Assembly: GCA_026414565.1 (NCBI GenBank) | Contig: JAOAIT010000055.1 | Span: forward strand, 62,001-126,000 | DNA from: Verrucomicrobiia bacterium | GTDB taxonomy: Bacteria > Verrucomicrobiota > Verrucomicrobiia > Limisphaerales > Fontisphaeraceae | Direction: 5' to 3' | DNA length: 64,000 bases | Part shown: one piece after another, positions 57,745 through 64,000 of the stretch | Layout: every line of letters starts with the position of its first letter | Numbering within the stretch: position 1 is the first letter of the stretch | Position numbers and translations under genes: made by a program | The notes under the pieces: model-generated | Seen by the model: only the letters and a program-made list of their open reading frames with translations | The model's database searches: none | What the model was told of the DNA's origin: nothing

Positions 57745-58470
57745 TTAAACCACTTTGCGCTCATTTGGCAAGTCGCATCTTTGCGGCAGGGCGCTGAAGG
57801 TGTTGGGCGCAGGGCCCGCGCGCAACGGTGGCACGGCCCCCCACGGCGCAGGCTGGCATTTCAGCACCGCGTGGGCGCGGCAGGGGACCTCCAGCTTGGC
57901 ATAGAGCCGGCGGACGTAAGTCCGCACAGTGTTGATGCTGATGGCCAATTGATCCGCAATCTGTTTGTAGGGGTAACCCAGGGCCAGGTATTCAAGGATC
58001 TCTTTTTCCCGCGAGGAAAGCCGGGCCAGATGCCGGCTGGCCATTGTCTGACCCTGCACCCGTTGGATGAGCTGGCGTGCCACTGCGGCGGAGACAGGCG
58101 ACAGGCCCCGCGCCAGTTGCTCCAACTTGCCCAGCAGGCTTGGCGGAGGTTCATGCCGCAACACATACCCGCAGGCGCCCTGGGCCATGGCCGCCACCAG
58201 CCGCTCCGGGTTTTCGTCCGGCGCCACCACCACCACGGCCGTTTCCGCGTGGGCCAGGCACAAGCGATTCACCTCCACCGGCCAGCCGGCCTCCCGCCAG
58301 TCCACATCCAGCAGCAGCAAATCGGAAGGGCTGTTTCGGCAGTGCGCGCACCATTGGGCGGCTGAAGCATAAACGCCTACGCAGTGAAACGAGGGCGATT
58401 CGTTGATCAGAGGAACCAGCCGGGCGCACCAGGCCGGATCGGCAGAGATGAGGGTGAGGGTGGTGGCCAT
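57745..58470 (-). CDS. LuxR-type response regulator with degenerate receiver domain
   Basis: 241 residues. Receiver-like domain 1-120 with Asp55 (LLLLDVDW) at the phosphorylation position, but the first acidic-pair residue is Ala10 (ISADPAW), the switch Ser/Thr is replaced near Ala83 (VVVVAPDEN) and the conserved Lys is Arg105 (GYVLRHE). LuxR HTH at about 145-205 (LSSREKEILEYLALGYPYKQIADQL, SINTVRTYVRRLYAKL). An extra Pro-rich tail follows. It probably does not switch by normal phosphorylation. No histidine kinase is adjacent. Confidence 0.9.
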   Translation of the reverse strand: MATTLTLISADPAWCARLVPLINESPSFHCVGVYASAAQWCAHCRNSPSDLLLLDVDWREAGWPVEVNRLCLAHAETAVVVVAPDENPERLVAAMAQGACGYVLRHEPPPSLLGKLEQLARGLSPVSAAVARQLIQRVQGQTMASRHLARLSSREKEILEYLALGYPYKQIADQLAISINTVRTYVRRLYAKLEVPCRAHAVLKCQPAPWGAVPPLRAGPAPNTFSALPQRCDLPNERKVV

Positions 58471-58702
58471 GGCCGTTTCAAGCAGGGGTGGACGCGGGAT
58501 GTGGCCCCCGGCGTCCCGGCGGCAGCCTGCGGCCGGGGCGTGCGGCGGTGTGCGGAGCGAAGCCGCTTGGGCGGGGGTGGCAATAATTTATTAACATAAT
58601 TAAGTAATTAAAAATTCTTCCGTTTCTTGGCAAGCACTTTTTTTGGCTTTTGCGGTTGCCCCCCGCGGCCCCCCTGTGCCAGCCTTGCGCCATCCTCAAG
58701 AC
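58471..58702. promoter_or_regulatory. A/T-rich divergent promoter region
   Basis: 232 bp between the minus-strand regulator and the plus-strand GYF protein. The tract at 58581-58620 is strikingly A/T-rich in a GC-rich genome and holds two TAATTA hexamers two bases apart (58597-58602, 58605-58610). It likely serves promoters in both directions; exact boxes not assignable. Confidence 0.4.
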
Positions 58703-59455
58703 ATGGAAGCCGTGAAGTACCTGGTACGCGGGGCGGATCAACGTGAATACGGGCCGGTGGAACTGCCGATGGTCCGGCAATGGCTGCAGGAGGGGCGGCT
58801 CAACGCGGCCAGTTTGGTGCGCCGTGCCGACAACCCCGAATGGCGGGCGGTGGGCACGATCCCGGAGCTTGCGGATGTGGTGATTCCCCCGCCGGTGATG
58901 GTGGCGCCCGCGGCGGTGGCCGCCGCCCCGCCAACCGCCGCGGCAGGGCCGCGCGTGAGCGGCCTGGCGGTTGGCTCCCTGGTGGCTGGGCTGTTAACGC
59001 CGTGCACGCTGGGTTTGTCCGGCTTGTTGGGCGTGGCGCTGGGGGTGGCGGCGTTGGTGAAGCTGCGGCGCGAGCCGGGCCGCTGGTGGGGGCGCGGGCT
59101 GGCGGTGGCGGGGCTGGCCGTATCGCTCGCCCTGGGGCTGGTGATGCTGATCTTCCTGTTGGCGGTGGGGCTGCCGAATCTCTACCGGGCGCGCGAAACC
59201 GCCCAGCGCAATGCCTGTCTCAACCATTTGCGGCAGATTGATGCGGCCAAGGAGCAGTGGGTGCGCGAAAACAAGCAGCGGGGAGCCGAGGCGCCCACGT
59301 GGGAGGACCTGGTGGGGCCGGGCAAATTTTTTCAGGAGAAACCCGTTTGCCCTGCCGGCGGCACCTACACGATTGGGGACATGATGACCGAGCCGACGTG
59401 CTCGATCCCCACACACACCCTGCGATACCCCATCACGCGCCGCCCGCCGCGTTAA
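58703..59455 (+). CDS. GYF_2 - DUF4190 - pilin-like membrane protein
   Basis: 250 residues from ATG 58703. GYF_2/DUF4339 domain about 1-60 (YGPVELPMVRQWLQEGRLN, ADNPEWRAVG); Ala/Pro linker; two membrane helices about 86-118 and 134-158 (DUF4190-like); then a segment like the mature helix of a type II/IV pseudopilin (NLYRARETAQRNACLNHLRQIDAAKEQW) with CPAGGTYTIG near the end. Similar fusions are common in Verrucomicrobia. It may tether or assemble an envelope complex. Ends in TTAA shared with the convergent cyclase gene. Confidence 0.8.
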   Translation: MEAVKYLVRGADQREYGPVELPMVRQWLQEGRLNAASLVRRADNPEWRAVGTIPELADVVIPPPVMVAPAAVAAAPPTAAAGPRVSGLAVGSLVAGLLTPCTLGLSGLLGVALGVAALVKLRREPGRWWGRGLAVAGLAVSLALGLVMLIFLLAVGLPNLYRARETAQRNACLNHLRQIDAAKEQWVRENKQRGAEAPTWEDLVGPGKFFQEKPVCPAGGTYTIGDMMTEPTCSIPTHTLRYPITRRPPR

Positions 59456-61506
59456 GCCCGGCGCGAAGAGTTGGCGTTCACAGCGTCGGCGCCGATGGCC
59501 TGTGGATGGCGGCGGCCGTTGGGACCTTCAGCGGCGGCTTTGGCCTCCAACAGCTTCTTGTATTCCGCCAGCGCGAGCAGCGGCCAGTTGTTCCGGTACA
59601 TGTCGTATTTCAGGTAGAACACCTGGGGGAAACCGGTGCCGGTGGTCTCGTCCTCCGACCACGAGCCGTCCGGGTTCTGGGTGCGGATCAGATATTCGAC
59701 GCCGCGGCGGATGCTGGGGCGGTCGGGGTCGCCGAAGGCCAGCAAACCCATCAAGGCCCAGGCGGTTTGGGAGGCCGTGCTCGGGCCCTGGCCTTTGAAG
59801 ACCGGGTCATCGTAAGTGTTGCAGCGTTCCCCCCAGCCGCCGTCTTCGTGTTGCACGCTTTCGAGCCAGTCCCGGGCGCGCAAGAGCCAGGGCTCGTGCA
59901 TGGGATAGTTCAGGGCGGAGAGCCCGCGGAGGGTCTGCCACGTGCCGTAAATGTAATTCACGCCCCATCGCCCAAACCAGGAGCCGTCCGGCTGCTGCTC
60001 CTTCCGGAGATATTCGAGCGCGTGTTGCACCTGGGGATCGGTGAGCGGGGTGCCCACCTTGCCCATGACTTCCAGGATGCGGGCGGTGATGTCGGCGCAT
60101 TCCGGGTCCAACATGGCGTTGTGATCCGCAAAGGGCACCTTGGTGAGCACGCTCTTGGTGCAATCCTTGTCAAAGGCGGCCCAGCCGCCGTCTTTGCACT
60201 GGAAGGAGAGCATCCACTTGTACCCGCGCTGAAAGACTTCATCCCGGCGGCGGGGGTCATCGGTGGGAACCAGGCGCAGGCCCAGCAGGACCATGGCGGT
60301 GTCGTCCACGTCCGGATTCCATTTGTTGTTGAACTCAAAGACCCAGCCGCTGGGTTCGACGGGCGCGGGGTTTTTATGCACCCAGTCCCCCCGGAAGCGG
60401 ATTTCGCGATCCATGAGCCAGCGGGTGGCGGCCACCAGTTGGGGATGATCGGCGGGCACGCCGGACTCGCGCAAGGCGATGAGCGTGATGGCCGTGTCCC
60501 ACACAGGCGAAAGACATGGCTCGATGCGCACGGTGTCTTTTTCTTCGTGCTCCAGCTTTTTCAGCTCCCGCTCCGCGCGCACCACTTCCGGATGGTCATC
60601 GGGGTAGCCCAGCGCCTTGAGGGCGATGAGCGAGTTGAGCATGGCCGGAAAGATGGCGGCCAGCCCGTCACTGCCTTCGAAGCGCTCGAGCATCCATTTC
60701 TCGGCGCGTTTGAGCGCCGTGCGCCGGAAGGGATGGATGCCGGCCCGCGCCCACAGCTCGGCAAACTTGTGCAGTTTGTCGAGCCACAGGAAGAAATTGC
60801 GCCAGGTGAACCATTTGGGATCGGGGGCCAAAGCCAACTGATGCTCCTGGTAGCCGTCCGGGTAAAGCTCGTCCAAATCCACCGGCGGGTTGGGCCGGCG
60901 GGTGGGCTTGAAATGATTGATGATGGCCAACGGCACGAGCATGGCGCGGGTCCAGTTGCTCATGTCGTGGAAGTTGACGTGAAACCATTTGCCCAGGAGG
61001 ATGACCTCGCAGGGAATGGTGGGCACGTATTTCCACGGATACAACCCCAGCAGCGCCAGATAGAGTTTGGAAAACGTGTTCATGCGCGGCACGCCGCCGA
61101 GGTTTTTGGCAACTTCGCGCGCTTTGAGCATGCGGGGATCAGTGATGGGCACGCCGGCCAGTTTCAAGGCCAGGTAGGCCTTGATGGTGGCGTTCACCTC
61201 CGAGGGGCCGCCGTAATAGATGTTCCAGCCGCCCTCGGGCAGTTGCAGCGAAAAGATGTGGTTGACCGCCTTGCGCTGCCACTCCGGGTCCACTTTGCCA
61301 TTCCAATGGTGGTAGGCCACCATGTCCGCCACCAGGGTGACGTCCACAATCAACTCACCAATCCAATAGCAACCGTCCCGCTGCTGGCTCAGCAGGTATT
61401 GTTGCGAACGCGCCATGGCTTGCTCCAGCGCGTTTACTGACCGGTATGCTTGGGATGCCTCCCGGAGGGCGGTCTGTTTCCCTTCCGCAGTCGTATTCCG
61501 CGACAT
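59452..61506 (-). CDS. shc: Squalene-hopene cyclase
   Basis: 684 residues from ATG 61506, a usual family length; the longer frame to 61740 overlaps the next gene. The catalytic DxDD motif is DVDD at 399-402. Multiple QW-type repeats are present (QLPEGGWNIYYGG, QCKDGGWAAFD, QQPDGSWFGRWGVNYIYGTW, QHEDGGWGE, QNPDGSW). It cyclises squalene to hopene at the membrane, making hopanoids. The squalene synthesis genes (hpnC/D/E) are not in the window. The gene is flanked by a TPR protein and an ACP/FabG pair. Confidence 0.96.
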   Translation of the reverse strand: MSRNTTAEGKQTALREASQAYRSVNALEQAMARSQQYLLSQQRDGCYWIGELIVDVTLVADMVAYHHWNGKVDPEWQRKAVNHIFSLQLPEGGWNIYYGGPSEVNATIKAYLALKLAGVPITDPRMLKAREVAKNLGGVPRMNTFSKLYLALLGLYPWKYVPTIPCEVILLGKWFHVNFHDMSNWTRAMLVPLAIINHFKPTRRPNPPVDLDELYPDGYQEHQLALAPDPKWFTWRNFFLWLDKLHKFAELWARAGIHPFRRTALKRAEKWMLERFEGSDGLAAIFPAMLNSLIALKALGYPDDHPEVVRAERELKKLEHEEKDTVRIEPCLSPVWDTAITLIALRESGVPADHPQLVAATRWLMDREIRFRGDWVHKNPAPVEPSGWVFEFNNKWNPDVDDTAMVLLGLRLVPTDDPRRRDEVFQRGYKWMLSFQCKDGGWAAFDKDCTKSVLTKVPFADHNAMLDPECADITARILEVMGKVGTPLTDPQVQHALEYLRKEQQPDGSWFGRWGVNYIYGTWQTLRGLSALNYPMHEPWLLRARDWLESVQHEDGGWGERCNTYDDPVFKGQGPSTASQTAWALMGLLAFGDPDRPSIRRGVEYLIRTQNPDGSWSEDETTGTGFPQVFYLKYDMYRNNWPLLALAEYKKLLEAKAAAEGPNGRRHPQAIGADAVNANSSRRA

Positions 61507-61613
61507 GGCGTTAAATGTGCGTGCGGGCTGCCGGTCTGTAAAGTGTTTTTGCACACCTTTTCCGGCGCGGCGCAACCGGCGGGACCCTGAACCGGCGGGG
61601 CTGACGGCCCCGG

Positions 61614-63011
61614 TCAGCCCTGGCTGGCGTAGTAGGCGTCCACCTTGGCGGCCACGTCCTTGTAGCCGATGTCCGCCTCGTAGATGAGCTTGAACTGCTC
61701 GATGGCCTCCTCCTTCTTGCCCATTTTCTCGAGCACGCAACCCAGGGCGTACAGCAGCTCCTTCTTTTCGTCGTCGAAGGTCACTTTTTCCTTGAGGGCC
61801 TCCTGGAATTTGCGGGCGGCCAGGTCATTCATGCCGCGGCGGGCGAAGCACTGGGCCAGATAACTCATGGCCGCAATGCGGCGGGCGGGATTGTTTTGCG
61901 CTTTCTGAAACTCCTGGATGGCCTCGCTGATCTTGCCCGCGTTGAAGTAGAGCACGCCCAGCTCGAAGCGGAGCTGCAGGTCGGTGGGATATTTCTCCAC
62001 CCGCTGGCGGGCATCGTTCAACTGAAACTCCTGTTTCTGGGCCTGAAGCTGCGCGATCTGCTGCGCCTGCTCCGGGATGTTCGGATCCAGCGATTCGATG
62101 AGATAATCAAACCGTTTCAGGTTGGTGTCCGCGATGGCCTTTTCCAGCGAGGGATCCGCCCCGCCTTCGGAATTGCGGATGCGCTCGTAGTATTCGAGGG
62201 CCTTGTCGTAATCCTTCTTCTGCGCATGCAGCTCGGCCAGATCGCGCAGCACTTTCAGATTGTTGGGCTCGCGCGCCAGGCGCTCCTCTTTTTCCCGGAT
62301 GAGCTGCGTGGTGACATCTTCGGTTTTCACCTGCCGGCTTTCCTGCTCCAGGGCCACGGCTTCCTCCTTGTCTTTGAGGACGTCGCGGTAACTGCCCTGA
62401 CCATCGGCCAGCGCGCCAAAGCCCGTTTCATCCAGGGTGCGCCGGGCGGAGAGATTTTTGTAGGCCTGGGCCACTTCCGCATCGTTGGGGTTGGCCTTCA
62501 GCATTTCGCTGTAGATGGCCTCCGCCTTGGCGATCTGATGGATGCGCTGGTAGGCCTCGGCCAGTTGCAGGCGCAGGGCGCGGTCTTTGGGCGAGGCCTT
62601 GGCGAGAATTTCCAGCGACAAGATGGCGGTGCGCGGAAAATCCGCCGCCAGGGCGGCCTCGGCCAGCACGCGGTGGGCGGCGGAATTATGCGGGTCGTTG
62701 TTCAAGATTTGTTCGGCAATGGCGATGGCTTCGATGGGGTCTTTGCGCATGGCCAATTGGGCTTTGGCCACCAGCGGTTGCGAGCTGGCGGCGCCGATCA
62801 CCTTCTTGAACAGCCCCGCTTTGGCCCCCGCTTTCTTGAACTGGGCGGCCCGCAGCAGCTCGCGGCACTCGTAGAAACCGGGTTCGCGGGCCAGGACCTG
62901 CTCGAAATGAATGAACGCGTAATCCAGGATGTTGCGTTGCAGGGCAACCTTGCCCTTCTCAAAAATCTCGCGCACTGCCGGCGGGATTTCATTGATGGTT
63001 TTCTCAGGCAT
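61614..63011 (-). CDS. TPR-repeat protein
   Basis: 465 residues, no signal peptide seen. TPR-like helices run through most of the protein (AIAIAEQILNNDPHNSAAHRVL, AEAIYSEMLKANPNDAEVAQAY, NLKVLRDLAELHAQKKDYDKAL, LRFELGVLYFNAGKISEAIQ, LYALGCVLEKMGKKEEAIE), with a charged coiled-coil-like stretch near 205-255. Probably a cytoplasmic scaffold; partners unknown. Between the cyclase and the ACP gene, same strand, 75 bp after ACP. Confidence 0.88.
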   Translation of the reverse strand: MPEKTINEIPPAVREIFEKGKVALQRNILDYAFIHFEQVLAREPGFYECRELLRAAQFKKAGAKAGLFKKVIGAASSQPLVAKAQLAMRKDPIEAIAIAEQILNNDPHNSAAHRVLAEAALAADFPRTAILSLEILAKASPKDRALRLQLAEAYQRIHQIAKAEAIYSEMLKANPNDAEVAQAYKNLSARRTLDETGFGALADGQGSYRDVLKDKEEAVALEQESRQVKTEDVTTQLIREKEERLAREPNNLKVLRDLAELHAQKKDYDKALEYYERIRNSEGGADPSLEKAIADTNLKRFDYLIESLDPNIPEQAQQIAQLQAQKQEFQLNDARQRVEKYPTDLQLRFELGVLYFNAGKISEAIQEFQKAQNNPARRIAAMSYLAQCFARRGMNDLAARKFQEALKEKVTFDDEKKELLYALGCVLEKMGKKEEAIEQFKLIYEADIGYKDVAAKVDAYYASQG

Positions 63012-63086
63012 AACAACTCAGGTCCCACTTTGCTTTGCAGGCTTGCATTATTCCACATCAAAGCCGCCGGCCGGGCAAGTCCTGAT

Positions 63087-63377
63087 TTACGCGGGCGGGC
63101 CGGCGCTGCCGGTGCTGGCGCCGCGGTTTTGCAGCACGGCCTCCGTCATGGTGTTGATGTTTTGCAGGACGCGCCGGGCGGTTTCGGGATCGGCAATCTT
63201 CAGGCCAAAATGCTTGTCAAGCATGACCACCAACTGCAGGGCGTCCACGCTGTCCAGCCCCAGGCTGTTGGGGCCAAACAACGCCTGGTCATCGCCAATG
63301 TCCCCGGCGGCGACCTGCAGCATGAGGTTCTCGACCATCAACTGTTTGATTTGCGCTTTGATTGCCTGCGTGTCCAT
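63087..63377 (-). CDS. Acyl carrier protein
   Basis: 96 residues, four-helix ACP. The phosphopantetheine attachment serine is Ser43 in LGLDSVDALQ. Its start codon overlaps the stop of the upstream reductase (TAATG), so the two are translationally coupled. Pairing with a single FabG-type enzyme suggests a specialised acyl or lipid pathway rather than the main fatty-acid cluster, but the rest lies outside the window. A short Ala/Gly/Ser/Pro tail follows the last helix. Confidence 0.94.
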   Translation of the reverse strand: MDTQAIKAQIKQLMVENLMLQVAAGDIGDDQALFGPNSLGLDSVDALQLVVMLDKHFGLKIADPETARRVLQNINTMTEAVLQNRGASTGSAGPPA

Positions 63378-64000
63378 TAAAGAATTCCTCCGTCCACTTT
63401 GAGCACCGCCCCGGTAATGTAACCCGCCTCGGCGCTGGCCAGAAAGCGCACCGCGGCGGCGACTTCCTCGGGGCGGCCAAACCGCCGCATGGGCACCTGG
63501 CGGGCGCGGGCCTGGCGTTCAGTCTCCGGCAGTTGCATCAGATCCCCGCTCTCGATGTACCCGGGGCAAACAGCGTTCACAGTGATGCCCAACCGGGCCA
63601 CTTCCTTGGCCAGAGACTGGGTGAGAGCAATCACGCCCGCCTTGGCGGCGGCGTAGTTGGTCTGGCCGGCCGGCGCAAGCAGGGCGCTCAAGGAGGCGAT
63701 GTTGACGATACGCCCCTGGCGTTGGGCAATCATCCGGGGCAGGGCGGCCTGGCATCCCAGAAACACGCCTTCCAGGTTGACCCGCACAATGTCCCGCCAC
63801 ACCTCGCTGGGCATCTGGCCCAGGAGCATGTCCTGATGCCGGCCGGCGTTGTTCACCAAAACATCCAGGCGCCCTTCCTGTTGCTCCAGGGCGCCGAGCG
63901 TCTGTTGCCAGGAGGCCTCGCTGGTGACCTCCAGCTCAACACAGGCGCAGCGGCCGGGAAATTCCGCGCCCAGGGCTTCGGCGCGCTCGCGGTGCTGGCG
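63377..64000 (-). CDS. fabG: 3-oxoacyl-ACP reductase (FabG-type SDR), 5' partial
   Basis: Short-chain dehydrogenase continuing beyond the window on its N-terminal side, so the nucleotide-binding TGxxxGIG motif is not visible. Seen: LDVLVNNAG, IVNIASLSALLAPAG with the catalytic Ser, YAAAKAG (Tyr-x-x-x-Lys), VNAVCPGYIESG and the terminal ITGAVLKVDGGIL. Expected to reduce beta-ketoacyl-ACP with NADPH, in line with the overlapping ACP gene. Other SDR substrates cannot be excluded. Confidence 0.93.
   Translation of the reverse strand, partial: RQHRERAEALGAEFPGRCACVELEVTSEASWQQTLGALEQQEGRLDVLVNNAGRHQDMLLGQMPSEVWRDIVRVNLEGVFLGCQAALPRMIAQRQGRIVNIASLSALLAPAGQTNYAAAKAGVIALTQSLAKEVARLGITVNAVCPGYIESGDLMQLPETERQARARQVPMRRFGRPEEVAAAVRFLASAEAGYITGAVLKVDGGIL

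Noticed and set aside
58621-58660. TTGGCAAGCACTTT resembling a sigma-54 promoter before the GYF gene
   Set aside because: The -24 GG is present but the GC needed at -12 is missing at the right spacing.

Overview
The window is a GC-rich chromosomal segment, most likely from a free-living member of the Verrucomicrobiota (I infer the Pedosphaera/Limisphaera side of the phylum). The evidence is the combined gene content: a DUF1549/DUF1553 cytochrome paired with a DUF1501 protein, a GYF-DUF4190-pilin-like protein, many Tat- or Sec-exported glycan enzymes, a squalene-hopene cyclase, and a 5127-residue secreted protein of Ig-like, RCC1 and delta-60 propellers. No ribosomal RNA, tRNA, transposase or cas gene was seen, so the placement rests on protein families only.

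Layout. (1) 2-6184: a nucleotide-sugar epimerase cut by the window edge, a Tat-exported flavoprotein, an orphan CRISPR array (15 repeats of 37 nt, 14 spacers) bounded by an unusual nested inverted repeat and a strong terminator, a secreted PQQ-type propeller, a CBS-domain protein and an arsenite methyltransferase. (2) 6375-23252: nine exported enzymes on the plus strand (GH95, CE1, GH43-CBM6, GH127, GH43, CE6-like, a CE1-malectin-GH51 fusion, GH51, GH10), closed by an intrinsic terminator. Together they fit extracellular breakdown of a heavily substituted, feruloylated and acetylated (glucurono)arabinoxylan. There is no SusC/SusD pair or other transporter in the cluster. (3) 23447-42340: the giant multi-propeller/Ig protein, followed 27 bp later by a FecR-TPR-outer-membrane beta-barrel fusion. 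This pair is the best candidate here for an undescribed surface system. (4) 42541-48986: a DUF1549/DUF1553 cytochrome, a DUF1501 protein and a putative TIM-barrel glycoside hydrolase. (5) 49092-58470: regulators (Fur, TetR, LacI, ROK, and a LuxR-type regulator with a degenerate receiver), a DUF6807 protein, an SGNH hydrolase, TlyA, NAD kinase and an exported amidohydrolase. (6) 58703-64000: a GYF/pilin-like membrane protein, squalene-hopene cyclase, a TPR protein, an acyl carrier protein and a FabG-type reductase that runs off the window.

How it fits together. The organism appears specialised for attacking plant hemicellulose outside the cytoplasm: exported endo-xylanase, debranching arabinofuranosidases, esterases and a fucosidase/galactosidase-family enzyme. 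ROK and LacI regulators, typical of sugar control, lie elsewhere in the window. The giant protein could serve attachment to a substrate or neighbouring cells, with the adjacent barrel as its outer-membrane partner; this is inference from adjacency and architecture. Many antisense reading frames are long only because of high GC and are not annotated.
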